A program made the position numbers and the translations under genes. Positions 30,349 to 39,781 of a stretch of 64,000 bases of DNA are shown here, one piece after another. The notes beneath the pieces were generated by a model. That model did not search any database. It was not told the origin of the DNA and saw only the letters and a program-made list of their open reading frames with translations. Position 1 is the first letter of the stretch. Each line of letters begins with the position of its first letter. Source of the DNA: an uncultured Chloroflexus sp. (GTDB lineage: Bacteria > Chloroflexota > Chloroflexia > Chloroflexales > Chloroflexaceae); contig NZ_CALFBQ010000016.1 in the NCBI RefSeq assembly GCF_937951745.1, positions 16,844-80,843 of the forward strand, read 5' to 3'.

Positions 30349-30807
30349 TTACGGTTTTGATTCATCGGCAGCGTGCTGTAATGCCTGCTGCGCCAGCAAA
30401 AGCACGTCGCGCTCGCGCTCGAACGAAACGCGGCGCAGCGCTTCGTCAAGCGGAAACCAACGGGCATCATCAACCTCTCCCGCTTGTGGCCGCACCTCGC
30501 CCCGTTCGTAGCGCAGCAGAAAGAGATCGACGTATTTATGCACCCGGCCCGCGCCCGACCGAAACCAATACTCGATTGTCGCCAGATGCCGCTCAACTAC
30601 ACCCTCCAAACCGGTCTCTTCGGCAACTTCACGCACGGCGGCGGCCTCAGCGGTCTCACCGCGATTGACGTGCCCTTTGGGCAGCCCCCAGCGTTCGCCG
30701 CGATCGGTGGCAATCAGCGCCACTTCGATCTGCGCGGCGACGATCCGGTAAATAACACCGCCAGCCGAATAAGCTGTGCGATGTGACAAAGAACGGCGTG
30801 AAGTCAT
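30349..30807 (-). CDS. Nudix hydrolase
   Basis: A 152-residue enzyme with the Nudix box GHVNRGETAEAAAVREVAEETG (its G-x5-E-x7-R-E-x2-E-E-x-G pattern lies at residues about 45-67). It hydrolyses nucleoside diphosphate derivatives; diadenosine polyphosphates are a common substrate for relatives that have the WGLPKG lead-in seen here. It lies 11 bases after ppa, so pyrophosphate removal and nucleotide clean-up are encoded together. Confidence 0.85.
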   Translation of the reverse strand: MTSRRSLSHRTAYSAGGVIYRIVAAQIEVALIATDRGERWGLPKGHVNRGETAEAAAVREVAEETGLEGVVERHLATIEYWFRSGAGRVHKYVDLFLLRYERGEVRPQAGEVDDARWFPLDEALRRVSFERERDVLLLAQQALQHAADESKP

Positions 30808-30818
30808 GGATGTCCGAG

Positions 30819-31370
30819 TCAGGCACGCTTAAGCACACGACCGGCCCGCATATCCCAATAGCGATCGATCGAGTACTGAATCCGCTCGCGAGCGACATCC
30901 GCCGACTCCCAGCCGACCGGCTCGACCCGTGAGCCTTCAAGGTCTTTGTACACGGTAAAGAAGTGTTCGACTTCGCGCAAGTAGTGCGCCGGCAAGGCGG
31001 TGTAGTTGTGGTAATCGGCGAAGAAGGGATCGTACTGCAACACTGCCAGCACCTTATCATCCGGCTCACCCTTATCGAGCATGCGGAACAGACCTAGCGG
31101 GCGCGCTTCGACAATGCAGCCGGGGAAGGTCGGCAGGTTGGTCATCACCAACACATCAAGCGGATCGCCGTCGTCGTAGTAGGTCTGCGGCATAAAGCCA
31201 TAATCACCGGGGTATTGCACCGCCGAATAGAGCACCCGGTCGAGGCGAAACGCGCCGATCCGCTTGTCGAACTCATACTTATTGCGCGATCCCTTTGGAA
31301 TTTCAACCACGACGTGAATCACATTCGGAACGTCTGGGCCGGGCTCCAGATCGTGCCACAGGTTCTGCAT
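30819..31370 (-). CDS. ppa: Inorganic pyrophosphatase (family I)
   Basis: A 183-residue protein that hydrolyses pyrophosphate to phosphate in the cytoplasm. The conserved region DYGFMPQTYYDDGDPLDVLV (residues about 52-71) has the three metal aspartates. The ATG at 31370 is preferred because GTGAGG lies before it; a GTG at 31382 is also in frame. It is the first gene of the ppa - Nudix - ybeY group. Confidence 0.95.
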   Translation of the reverse strand: MQNLWHDLEPGPDVPNVIHVVVEIPKGSRNKYEFDKRIGAFRLDRVLYSAVQYPGDYGFMPQTYYDDGDPLDVLVMTNLPTFPGCIVEARPLGLFRMLDKGEPDDKVLAVLQYDPFFADYHNYTALPAHYLREVEHFFTVYKDLEGSRVEPVGWESADVARERIQYSIDRYWDMRAGRVLKRA

Positions 31371-31442
31371 TGGTAGCCTCACTCGTATAACGTAACTTGA
31401 CCCATTACCGCAAGATTATAACACGTCATGGCAGCAAAGAAT

Positions 31443-31474
31443 CGGAGAGACGCCGGCTCCACAACGTCTCTCCG
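31443..31474 (-). terminator. Terminator hairpin after the lipoprotein gene
   Basis: CGGAGAGACG (31443-31452) and CGTCTCTCCG (31465-31474) form a perfect 10-base-pair stem with a 12-base loop, downstream of the stop codon at 31489 on the minus strand. A T-rich run follows on that strand. Confidence 0.55.
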
Positions 31475-31488
31475 CTGTGCTCATTCCC

Positions 31489-33198
31489 TTATCGAGCAGC
31501 CAGCGCCAGCGCAATCCCGCTGGCCCGATAGCGCGGCCATTCGGCTTGTGACGCGTAGCTGATGATAACCGCGTTTGCCGCCAACCGCGCGACCCCGGCG
31601 ATGGCGCTGCCGTTGGCCGCTTGACCAGTGAAGGTGATCAGGCGGCTACCGTCAGGGAGCTGGTACGGCGCTTCAGCTTGGGCAACCGTGACCCAATCAG
31701 CGACCGCTTGCGACCATCCCGCCTCGCTTAGCACTGCCGGATCGGCCACCGCGCGCCGGCCCACCAACCGGCCATTGCCGGTCGCCGCCAACTCGCCGGG
31801 TTGCGCGACCGGTAGCACTTCCCATTCCGCCGGAACCATGATTGCGCCGGTATCGATCTGGGCCGTTGCCAACCCAACTGGCGCCCAGATCAGCGGGCTG
31901 GCGTAATCAACGATTGTCGTCAACCGCCGTTGCGGTTCGCCAGTGGGCGAGAGTTGCCACAACTCACCGGCAGTCGCCTCAGCATAGAGTGGCTGATTGC
32001 GATCAGCGGTTGGGTTCCAGCCAGAGGGTACCAGCACCGCCAACGTATTGCCGTCAGGCGACCATGCCGCCGCCGCCACGCGCGGAATACGGGCCACGAA
32101 CTGGCCGCGCAGCGTCAGATCACCACCCGGCAATGTCTCGCGCCGCTCACCGCGCAGCTCGACCAGCGCCAGCCCCCAGATATCGTAACCGGTGAAACCA
32201 CGGGCATCGCTAAAGTTATACTCCACCAGCGCCAAGCGCTGACCATCGGGGGCAAACACAGGCGGACGGTGCCAACCCGCGCCAGCCAGTGTGGGCATGC
32301 CGCCACCCTCGCTGCTGCCGGCAATCATCGTCAGATTAATATCAACCAGTGCCTGATAGCCGAGAAACCGTTGATAGGCCACCTCACGCGCATCGGGCGA
32401 CCACGCCGGCCCATAGACGAGATAGCCCGCCTCAACCGAGCCATCGGCACTGGCGAAGTCCCACGCATTGGCGCCAGCCCGATTCACTAGCCGGATCGTG
32501 TTGGTTTGGCCGGGGAAAGGCAAAAAGTCAGGTTGCGCAGTTGGCGGCGTCGTATATGCCAACCGACGGCCATCAGAGGCGAACACCGGATCGCAACCGG
32601 GGCCGATGGCGCGTTCAGTAAAGGTGGGCAGATCGACAATAGTGACCGTCGCCGCTGCACACCAGCGACTCCAGCGCTCCCAATCGAACGGCAAAACCGG
32701 CGATTCGGCGGCAGCAGCATAGGCGAGCGACAAGCCATCAGGCGTCCAACTTAGACCATACGCCGCGCGACCCCGCACCAGCACCTGCGCCTCACCGCTT
32801 TGGCGATCGATCACACTAATAGTTTGGCCATGCGCAATTGCAATCTGCCGGCCAGCAGCATCAACGGCGACATCGCGCACCTCAGCGGCCAGCACCCGCT
32901 CACGCCCGCTCACCGGATCGAGCGCCACCAGTGACCCATTCCGCAAAAAGAGAATCTCAGCCGGATAGGCCGGCGCCACAACGTGCGTTTGAGGCAACGG
33001 CGTGGGCGAAACCGGCGCTGGCGTAGCTGAAATGGTCGGCGTCAAGGTTGGCACAGCCGTCGGCAACGTGACCGTTGCGGTCGCCGGCACAGCGGTGGGT
33101 GAAGCAATCGGCGAAGTCGGCGCTGGTGTTGGCGGCAGCGACGCTGCGCCGCACCCGGTAAGAACGAGCAGCCAGAGCAGCCAGAGACGGTGCAACAT
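31489..33198 (-). CDS. Lipoprotein with TolB-like beta-propeller
   Basis: About 569 residues from the ATG at 33198. The N-terminal signal peptide ends in the lipobox LTGC (residues about 14-17), so the protein is likely lipid-anchored outside the membrane. It is followed by a Pro/Thr/Ala-rich linker (residues about 20-75). The body has several WD40-like (PD40) repeats of the form LSWTPDGLSLAYAA, WSPDAREVAYQR and WSPDGNTLAVLV, which make a propeller. Such proteins bind peptides or sugars, but no partner is visible. A GTG at 33207 is an alternative start. Confidence 0.75.
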   Translation of the reverse strand: MLHRLWLLWLLVLTGCGAASLPPTPAPTSPIASPTAVPATATVTLPTAVPTLTPTISATPAPVSPTPLPQTHVVAPAYPAEILFLRNGSLVALDPVSGRERVLAAEVRDVAVDAAGRQIAIAHGQTISVIDRQSGEAQVLVRGRAAYGLSWTPDGLSLAYAAAAESPVLPFDWERWSRWCAAATVTIVDLPTFTERAIGPGCDPVFASDGRRLAYTTPPTAQPDFLPFPGQTNTIRLVNRAGANAWDFASADGSVEAGYLVYGPAWSPDAREVAYQRFLGYQALVDINLTMIAGSSEGGGMPTLAGAGWHRPPVFAPDGQRLALVEYNFSDARGFTGYDIWGLALVELRGERRETLPGGDLTLRGQFVARIPRVAAAAWSPDGNTLAVLVPSGWNPTADRNQPLYAEATAGELWQLSPTGEPQRRLTTIVDYASPLIWAPVGLATAQIDTGAIMVPAEWEVLPVAQPGELAATGNGRLVGRRAVADPAVLSEAGWSQAVADWVTVAQAEAPYQLPDGSRLITFTGQAANGSAIAGVARLAANAVIISYASQAEWPRYRASGIALALAAR

Positions 33199-33328
33199 CG
33201 GGATCACGTCCTTCCTGCAAGCAGACACATCCTCATCTTGGAGAGTTGCGGCAACCACCGAACGCACGCAACAATCCCTTTTACTATAAAGATGAACGTG
33301 ATCGATCGTTAGTTCCCGCGGTAGCGGC

Positions 33329-33353
33329 AGGGACAGAGCGTTGCTCTGTCCCT
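33329..33353 (-). terminator. Terminator-like hairpin after the parvulin gene
   Basis: AGGGACAGAGC (33329-33339) pairs with GCTCTGTCCCT (33343-33353) around a GTT loop; nearly the same stem as after atpC (4890-4914). Confidence 0.55.
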
Positions 33354-33361
33354 ACTACCGG

Positions 33362-34306
33362 TTACGGCTGCGTTAACGTTGTTAGATCAACCAGAATTTC
33401 AATTTTGCCGGCTGACTGGGCTGCGCTGCGCAACTCGGTCACCCACGGCAAGAAGGTAGTGCTAAACGCCTCTTGGCCGGCAGGCGTATCGAGCAGCATC
33501 CGGTCATCAAACGAACGCACCTCTGGCCCGCCGGTCACTTCGATAATGTGCCAGCCATAATCGGTCTGCACCAAGCGCAGCTCACCCGGCTTCATACTGA
33601 ACACCGCCTCTTCAAACGGTGCGACGTACAAACCACGCGGCGCCCAACCCAAATCGCCACCTTGGGCTGCCGACCCCGGATCATCCGAGCGCGTACGGGC
33701 CAGTGCAGCGAAATCACCACCATTTTGCAATTCAGCCAGAATCGCTTCAGCCGTAGCTTTTCGGCTCTCAGCTTCTTCGGGCGTGGCCGACACCAAAATG
33801 TGGCGCGCACGCACCTGCTCGGCCGTCGTATGCTTGAGCAACATCTGCTCGATCAAGGCATCACGCCGTAGCAACCGGCGCAACTCTGCCTCATCGGCAA
33901 TGTTGTTGCTTTGCAGAAACGCTATAAATTGCGCCTCATCGCCACCAGCTTGCGCCAGCCGCAACTGGGTCACTTGCTCGTCGATTTTGGTCTCATCGAC
34001 GGTAGCGCCCTCTTGCATAGCGGCCTGCACGACTAACTCAACATCGATCATCTGATCAAGCAATGTTTTTGGATCAGCTCCCGGTAAATAAAAACGATCA
34101 AAATCTCGCCGCAAGATAAATCCGTCGCCAACTCGCGCAATCACCCCTTCCGGCGCTGAAGTAGTTGCAGCGGTTGGCGCCGGTGGCGCACTGGTCGTTG
34201 GCGAACCGGCCACCGTCGGCCCCGACGACCCACCACAGGCGGTTAGCAAAAGGCTCGCGGCCAAGACCAGCCACGCAGCGCGACGAACAAACCAATCTAG
34301 CCTCAC
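33362..34306 (-). CDS. Peptidyl-prolyl isomerase lipoprotein (PrsA/SurA type)
   Basis: A 314-residue exported foldase. The GTG at 34306 is chosen, with GAGGAG seven bases upstream; the in-frame GTG at 34330 lacks this. A signal peptide with lipobox LTAC (residues about 22-25) anchors it, followed by a low-complexity Ala/Thr linker. A SurA/trigger-like N-terminal helical domain (residues about 55-160) precedes the parvulin domain at about 165-260 (RARHILVSATPEEA, FAALARTRSDDPGSAAQGGD, FSMKPGELRLVQTDYGWHII). It helps proteins fold outside the membrane. Confidence 0.85.
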   Translation of the reverse strand: MRLDWFVRRAAWLVLAASLLLTACGGSSGPTVAGSPTTSAPPAPTAATTSAPEGVIARVGDGFILRRDFDRFYLPGADPKTLLDQMIDVELVVQAAMQEGATVDETKIDEQVTQLRLAQAGGDEAQFIAFLQSNNIADEAELRRLLRRDALIEQMLLKHTTAEQVRARHILVSATPEEAESRKATAEAILAELQNGGDFAALARTRSDDPGSAAQGGDLGWAPRGLYVAPFEEAVFSMKPGELRLVQTDYGWHIIEVTGGPEVRSFDDRMLLDTPAGQEAFSTTFLPWVTELRSAAQSAGKIEILVDLTTLTQP

Positions 34307-34562
34307 AAATAGACTCCTCTCCAAAACCACGTCGTGGACGTATCACAAGCAATACGCCGCAGTGTGCTCTCATCCTACCACATATTGCAGACCAAAACGA
34401 ACAAGGATGCTATTTCATGCAGAACGACAACGCGCCCCGGCGATCATACGCAACAAAACCTTTGCATCAAAGTGTGGTAAGATGGCGCGCTAGTGAGGCG
34501 AAACAACGTTTGCCTAGATTACAAGCTGCGCTACACCAACTGATGAGATGGAGGAACAATCT

Positions 34563-35345
34563 ATGGGCCTTATGGAAGGCAAGAAGGGCCTGATTCTCGG
34601 CGTGGCCAACGACCGCTCGATCGCGTGGGGCATCGCACAGGCCCTGCATCGCGAAGGGGCGACGATTGGCTTTACCTACCTTGGCGAAGCGCTTGAGCGG
34701 CGCGTGCGCCCGTTGGCCGAGAGTCTCAACGCGCCCTTGATCGAGCCGTGCGATGTATCAAAAGATGAAGACATCGCCGCATTGATGGAACGCGCCCACG
34801 AGACGTTTGGTCAGATCGATTTTCTCGTCCATGCGATCGCCTTCGCCAACAAAGAGGAATTGAGTGGCACGATACTCAACACGACCCGCGAAGGCTTCCG
34901 TATTGCGCTTGAGATTAGCGCCTATTCGCTGATTGCGCTAGTTAAGGCCGCCGAACCGATCTTTGCACCCAACGCGACTGTGCTGACGCTCAGCTACCAC
35001 GGCGCGCGGCAGGTGATCGGCAGCTACAATGTGATGGGAGTCGCGAAGGCTGCGCTCGAAGCCAGCGTGCGCTATCTCGCTGCCGGTCTCGGCCCGCGCG
35101 GGATCCGGGTCAATGCAATCAGCGCCGGCCCGATCCGCACCCTCGCTGCTAGCGGCATCTCAAACTTCCGCAGCTTGCACAAGCACTTCGCCGAATATGC
35201 ACCGCTCCGCCGCAACGTGACTATCGAGGACGTCGGTAATGCTGCGCTTTACCTCTGCTCGCCATTGTCTGCCGGCGTCACCGGCGAAATTCATTATGTC
35301 GATGCCGGCTTTAACGCCATCGTACCCGGAAGCAGCGAAGAGTAG
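34563..35345 (+). CDS. fabI: Enoyl-ACP reductase FabI (NADH)
   Basis: A 260-residue SDR-like enzyme that performs the last reduction in each cycle of fatty acid elongation. ATG 34563 is chosen since GGAGGAAC lies upstream; the ATG at 34548 overlaps that site. The FabI cofactor pattern [14 protein letters not shown] (residues about 14-27) and the Tyr-x6-Lys catalytic pair in [13 protein letters not shown] are present. It is the target of triclosan-type inhibitors in other bacteria. It is followed by a degenerate receiver gene. Confidence 0.95.
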   Translation: MGLMEGKKGLILGVANDRSIAWGIAQALHREGATIGFTYLGEALERRVRPLAESLNAPLIEPCDVSKDEDIAALMERAHETFGQIDFLVHAIAFANKEELSGTILNTTREGFRIALEISAYSLIALVKAAEPIFAPNATVLTLSYHGARQVIGSYNVMGVAKAALEASVRYLAAGLGPRGIRVNAISAGPIRTLAASGISNFRSLHKHFAEYAPLRRNVTIEDVGNAALYLCSPLSAGVTGEIHYVDAGFNAIVPGSSEE

Positions 35346-35405
35346 CGGATCGAGTGGCAGTGTGCTACAATGGGGCAACATGCGCACTGCAATGCGGAGG
35401 AAAGC

Positions 35406-35762
35406 ATGGTAGAGATTGCAATTGTCTCAACCGATGGCGTAACGGCGCAACGGTTAGCGGCGCTCATCGCTAACCTTGACTTCCGCGTCACGACGTATAC
35501 TCCTGATACGCTACCCGCAGAACTGCCAGCCCTGTTTATCGTAGCGATGCCGGTGCTGGCTTCGCCCGAAGAACAGGTGATCGAGCGCCTCCGCGCTGAT
35601 GAGGCGACGGCGAACATCCCGATTGTGATTGCGAGCGCATTGCCGATGAACGAGTTGCAGTCGGTTCCCTACGCCAGCGATTGGACGATCGCGATCGTGC
35701 CGGAGCCAGTCGAGGCGAAGGTATTAATCGACACGATCAATTTCCTCTTAGGCAAGGGATGA
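35406..35762 (+). CDS. Degenerate receiver-like protein
   Basis: A 118-residue protein with the alternating beta-alpha pattern of response-regulator receivers (EIAIVSTDGVTAQRLAAL, LFIVAMPVLASPEE, IPIVIASALPMNEL). The usual acidic pair, phospho-accepting aspartate and lysine are absent (STDG instead of DD, VAMP instead of DxMMP, VPEP instead of KPF). It therefore probably cannot be phosphorylated in the usual way. GCGGAGG precedes ATG 35406. It follows fabI by 60 bases. Role unknown. Confidence 0.6.
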   Translation: MVEIAIVSTDGVTAQRLAALIANLDFRVTTYTPDTLPAELPALFIVAMPVLASPEEQVIERLRADEATANIPIVIASALPMNELQSVPYASDWTIAIVPEPVEAKVLIDTINFLLGKG

Positions 35763-35774
35763 TTGTGTAGCAGG

Positions 35775-35795
35775 GGCGGGTCGTTACGACCCGCC
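35775..35795. terminator. Bidirectional terminator at fabI-receiver / nuo operon end
   Basis: GGCGGGTCG (35775-35783) with CGACCCGCC (35787-35795) makes a perfect 9-base-pair stem on a TTA loop between two convergent ends. It overlaps the last codons of nuoN (stop near 35784). Confidence 0.5.
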
Positions 35796-37256
35796 TAACG
35801 CCACCAACGAGCGTTCAACCAGTGCGAACACCGGCGCCGGGATGAGGCCAATAGCTATCGTGCCGATCGCTGCCACCACAATATCAACGGTAAGACCGCG
35901 ATTGAGGGCAGGGGCCGGCTCGCCTGCCGGCTCGGTCATAAACATGCGGATGATAACGCGCAGGTAGAAGAAAGCAGCCACGGCACTCGTAAGCACCCCC
36001 ACCAACGCCAACCACGGAAGCCCCCCCTCCCATGCTGCGGTGAGCGCGTAGAACTTGGCCATAAAACCGGCAGTCGGCGGCACGCCGGCCAGCGAGAACA
36101 TAAAGATTGCCATTGCCACCGCAAGCATTGGCTGGCGCTGGTACAAGCCGGCAAAATCGTCGAGCCGCCACGCATTCTCGCCTTGATGCTCAAGCGCGAT
36201 CAGCACTGCGAACGCCCCTAGATTGCTCAGCGCATACACCAGCAGATAGAAGATAAACGCTTCTGGCCCGCGTTGCTCGCCGGCGACCATCACACCGAGC
36301 ATTACATAACCGGCATGGCCAATGCTCGAGTAGGCCAGCATGCGCTTCACGTTGGTCTGCGCAATGGCACCCAAATTGCCGACCACCATCGTCAGCGCGG
36401 TCAGACCGGCCAGCACCGGTAACCAGTACTCGCTCAGCGTCGGCAAGCCCTCAAAGAGCAGCCGCACCAAAGCAGCCAGCGCACCGCCTTTGGTGCCAAC
36501 ACTCATAAACGCTGCTACCGGCGTCGGCGACCCCTCGTAGACATCGGGTGTCCACATGTGGAACGGTGCCAACGCCACCTTGAAGGCAAAAGCGATGAGC
36601 ACCATCGCCGCGCCGCCAAGCAACAGGGTCAGATTGAGATCGCCCAACCCGCGGCTGGCTGCATATGCGCCAATCTCAGCCAGTCGGGTCGAACCGGCGG
36701 CACCAAAGACCAACGCAATGCCATAGACGAAAAATCCGGCGGCAAACGCGCCCAACACCAGATATTTCATCGCCGCCTCTTCCGAGGTCAGACGCGGGTA
36801 GGCAAAGCCGGTCAAAACGTAGAGCGTAATCGAGAGCGTCTCGATGCCGAGGAACAACACGATCAGATCGGTGCCTTGGGCAAGCAGGATCATGCCGCTG
36901 ACAGCAAACATGATCAGCGGATAGAACTCTCCTTGCTCGATCCCTTGGCTAGGCAAATACTCCAGCGACATCGTAATGCTGAGAATGCCGACTAGCAAGA
37001 AGACCCACGTCAGCGTGAGGGCAAACGGATCGAGCCGCAGCATCCCGTCGAAGGTAGTACCGGTCACTCCCCAGAGGGGAAGACCAACCAACCCGGCCAC
37101 CACCAAACCGCCGATCGCAAGGTAACCGGTCAATTTCTTGCGACCATCGGGAATAAAGAACACGTCAACCAACAGCAAGACGGTCGCCCACGTGATCACC
37201 ACCAAGAGGGGCGCCATTAACGTCAGATCCACCGGCGGGATCATCAATGAATCCAT
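35784..37256 (-). CDS. nuoN: NADH-quinone oxidoreductase subunit N
   Basis: A 490-residue antiporter-like membrane subunit of complex I, with about 14 predicted transmembrane helices. The proton-channel lysine/glutamate environments of the family are seen in LAPFHMWTPDVYEGSPTPVA and LSNLGAFAVLIALEH. As the last gene of the operon it translates a protein that pumps protons when electrons pass from NADH to quinone. It is separated from nuoM by 362 non-coding bases with a hairpin repeat. Confidence 0.95.
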   Translation of the reverse strand: MDSLMIPPVDLTLMAPLLVVITWATVLLLVDVFFIPDGRKKLTGYLAIGGLVVAGLVGLPLWGVTGTTFDGMLRLDPFALTLTWVFLLVGILSITMSLEYLPSQGIEQGEFYPLIMFAVSGMILLAQGTDLIVLFLGIETLSITLYVLTGFAYPRLTSEEAAMKYLVLGAFAAGFFVYGIALVFGAAGSTRLAEIGAYAASRGLGDLNLTLLLGGAAMVLIAFAFKVALAPFHMWTPDVYEGSPTPVAAFMSVGTKGGALAALVRLLFEGLPTLSEYWLPVLAGLTALTMVVGNLGAIAQTNVKRMLAYSSIGHAGYVMLGVMVAGEQRGPEAFIFYLLVYALSNLGAFAVLIALEHQGENAWRLDDFAGLYQRQPMLAVAMAIFMFSLAGVPPTAGFMAKFYALTAAWEGGLPWLALVGVLTSAVAAFFYLRVIIRMFMTEPAGEPAPALNRGLTVDIVVAAIGTIAIGLIPAPVFALVERSLVALGGS

Positions 37257-37618
37257 CTGATCTCCTCCTCGCCTGCGCCGGCGATACCGCTTGTTTCTGC
37301 CACGTCACTTTGTGCGCCGGCCAGATGCGCCATTTGGGTTATGCGTGTATGCGGTGATATCATTTCACGTTTGTGCTAACACCTAAGCAGTTTTTATGCC
37401 AGTACGAGGGCGGGTTGACCAAGGCAGCGCATCGCCGAGCGTGCCCGCAATTAGCTTTGGCGAACGTAACAATACTTTTCACCCTTATCACCGGCCCTGC
37501 TCCCCGTTGCTGGGGAGCAGGGAAGCGCTTGCCGCTCTCGTGGGCTGGCGCACCCACCCCTCATTGCTTTATGTGCCTATCCTCGCGCCAGCGTGAGCGC
37601 GCCGGATCTAGCAGATCG
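37257..37618. repeat. Non-coding gap in the nuo operon with hairpin repeat
   Basis: The 362 bases between nuoM and nuoN have no gene. CCCTGCTCCCC (37495-37505) with GGGGAGCAGGG (37512-37522) form a perfect 11-base-pair stem, of the same kind as those at 44374-44402 and 47189-47216. Whether nuoN is still read from the upstream operon promoter is not clear; the element could reduce expression. Confidence 0.6.
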
Positions 37619-39196
37619 CTACCCGCCCGCCACCTGCGCCATTAGTTCGGCTACTAGTGCTGCAACACTGTGCTGCATGCCAGCAAAGAAGAGCGCGGGA
37701 TAGATGCCAATCACGACAATTGGAATGCTCAACAAAGTGAAAGTCGTGAGTTCACGCTGATTGAGATCGGGCAAATTAGCATTGGCCGGCTGTGAGACAT
37801 CGCCCATAAAGACGGCCCGGAAGAGTTTGAGCAGATACGCCGCCGCTAACACTACGCCACCAACGGCAATGGCAACATAGACCCAACCGAGCAATGGCGA
37901 CCGGAAAGCGCCGGCAATGATGGTAAACTCACCGACAAAGCCATTGAGGCCCGGCAAGCCCGCCGATGAGAGCGCCACTAGCAGACTGAAGGCGGCAAAC
38001 ACCGGCATCACCTTCCACAAGCCGCCATACTCGGCCAGCTCGCGGGTATGCCGGCGTTCATACAGCACCCCCACCATCAAGAAGAGGGCACTCGTGCTAA
38101 GACCGTGGTTGACCATCTGCAACACCGCGCCGCTGATCCCTTCAGTGTTAAGCGCGAAGATGCCAAGCACCACAAATCCCATGTGGCTAACCGATGAATA
38201 AGCCACCAGTTTTTTCATGTCTGACTGGGCAAAGGCCACCGCCGCGCCGTAGATGATCCCGATCACAGCTAGTACGGCTAAGGCCGGCGCCGCCCACTGC
38301 GACGCTGCCGGGAAAAGGGTCAAGTTATAGCGGATCATGCCGTAGCCGCCCAATTTGAGCAACACCCCAGCCAACACCACCGAACCAGCCGTTGGCGCTT
38401 CGACGTGTGCGTCGGGCAACCACGTGTGAAACGGCCAAAGCGGCACCTTCACCGCAAAGGCCAGAAAAAACGCGCCAAACAGCAGCCGCTCGGTTAATGT
38501 ATCAAGGGTAAACCGGCCAGAGCGCAGATCACTAACAAACTGGCCAAAGCTAAACGTGCCGCGAAAACCGGGTTCGACGGCGGCAATAGCGTCGCGGTGC
38601 AGAATGTGCAACGCAATCAGAGCCAGCAACATCAGCACTGAACCGGCAAACGTGTAGAGAAAAAACTTGCGCGCAGCGTAGATGCGGTTCTGGCTGCCCC
38701 AGATCCCAATGAGAAAGGTCATCGGAATGAGCGTAAACTCCCAGAAGAGATAAAACAGCAGCAAATCCTGCGCCAGAAAGACGCCGAGCATCGCTGTCTG
38801 CAAAATGAGTAGCAGAATCTGGAAGTTACGCACATCCTTATGCACTGAGTCCCACGTTGACAGCACCACAATCGGCCCGAGAAAGGTAGTCAGCATCACC
38901 AGCCAGAGACTGATGCCATCAACCCCCAAACTATACGTTGCGCCAACGATTGGCAACCACGGCAACTCTTCAACAAATTGCATGACTGGCGGCGCGCCCA
39001 CCACTGCGATCTGCATCGGATTGGTCTCGAAGCGCAGCGGCAACAGCAGCGAAATGAGAAAAACGGCCACCATCGTCACAAGCGATATCCGGCGGGACAA
39101 CTCGACATTGGCGCGCGGCACGAACAACAACGCCAACGCCCCGGCTGCCGGCAGCCAGAGGACGAGCGAGAGGAGCGGAAAGCCTAGCTGATTCAT
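37619..39196 (-). CDS. nuoM: NADH-quinone oxidoreductase subunit M
   Basis: A 525-residue antiporter-like membrane subunit of complex I. The broken-helix motif KVPLWPFHTWLPDAHVEAP and KKLVAYSSVSHMGFVVLGIF are the conserved proton-channel segments. Length matches the family (about 500-530). It is followed by nuoN after 362 bases and preceded by nuoL after 585 bases, both gaps occupied by repeats. Confidence 0.96.
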   Translation of the reverse strand: MNQLGFPLLSLVLWLPAAGALALLFVPRANVELSRRISLVTMVAVFLISLLLPLRFETNPMQIAVVGAPPVMQFVEELPWLPIVGATYSLGVDGISLWLVMLTTFLGPIVVLSTWDSVHKDVRNFQILLLILQTAMLGVFLAQDLLLFYLFWEFTLIPMTFLIGIWGSQNRIYAARKFFLYTFAGSVLMLLALIALHILHRDAIAAVEPGFRGTFSFGQFVSDLRSGRFTLDTLTERLLFGAFFLAFAVKVPLWPFHTWLPDAHVEAPTAGSVVLAGVLLKLGGYGMIRYNLTLFPAASQWAAPALAVLAVIGIIYGAAVAFAQSDMKKLVAYSSVSHMGFVVLGIFALNTEGISGAVLQMVNHGLSTSALFLMVGVLYERRHTRELAEYGGLWKVMPVFAAFSLLVALSSAGLPGLNGFVGEFTIIAGAFRSPLLGWVYVAIAVGGVVLAAAYLLKLFRAVFMGDVSQPANANLPDLNQRELTTFTLLSIPIVVIGIYPALFFAGMQHSVAALVAELMAQVAGG

Positions 39197-39781
39197 AGCA
39201 CTCCCTCGTGGAGCGACGTGCCGGCTAGATCACCGCCAGCCGCCGCTCCGGCCTTCCCGTACCAGAGAACCCTTGACCGTCTGTGTAGGACGTTTGCACC
39301 GCGTTGCACCAGCACCCGTGATCATTGCGCGCTGAGCGCAGGGGTAGAGTGGGGTACTGCCCGTGCGCGGCGAAGCCATCGCCTTCGAGCACGACCCGAT
39401 CCCCCTTAGCCTTCCCTCCCGACCCAGCGGGAAATTGCTGCGGTCGGGCGGCACCCAACGCGGTTGGCAGCCATTGCTCCCTCGCAATGACATACGGGCA
39501 CCTTTGCCCGTTCCCCCATTGTCATTGCGCGCTGAGCACAGGGGTAGAGCGAGGTGCTGCCCGCGCGCGGCGAAGTCATCGCCTTCGAGCACGACCCGAT
39601 CCCCCTCAGCCTTACCTCCCGCCCCAGCGGGAGATTGCTGCAGTCGAGCGGCGTCTGCGTAACCACAGCCGGAGGGCAGGCGCTGGTTCGTACCCCCACC
39701 CTCCGTCCCCCTCCCCCATTGGAGAAGAGGGCGCTGTCTTCTCCCTCCCGCAGCGGGGGCGGGTTGGAGTGAGGGCTGTGC
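39197..39781. repeat. Repeat-filled gap between nuoL and nuoM
   Basis: A 585-base non-coding stretch. Two [13 protein letters not shown] copies of about 124 bases (39321-39444 and 39521-39644) lie in direct orientation exactly 200 bases apart; each begins TCATTGCGCGCTGAG and includes CGCGGCGAAG and GAGCACGACCCGATCCCCCT. The rest holds C-rich stretches of the hairpin family (near 39690) and CATTGCTCCCTCGCAATGAC near 39470, which resembles the ends of the copy at 13668. No gene or clear promoter for nuoM was found. Confidence 0.7.

Noticed and set aside
34462..34483. TTGCAT...TAAGAT as promoter of fabI
   Set aside because: The spacer is only 10 bases, too short for a sigma-70 promoter.
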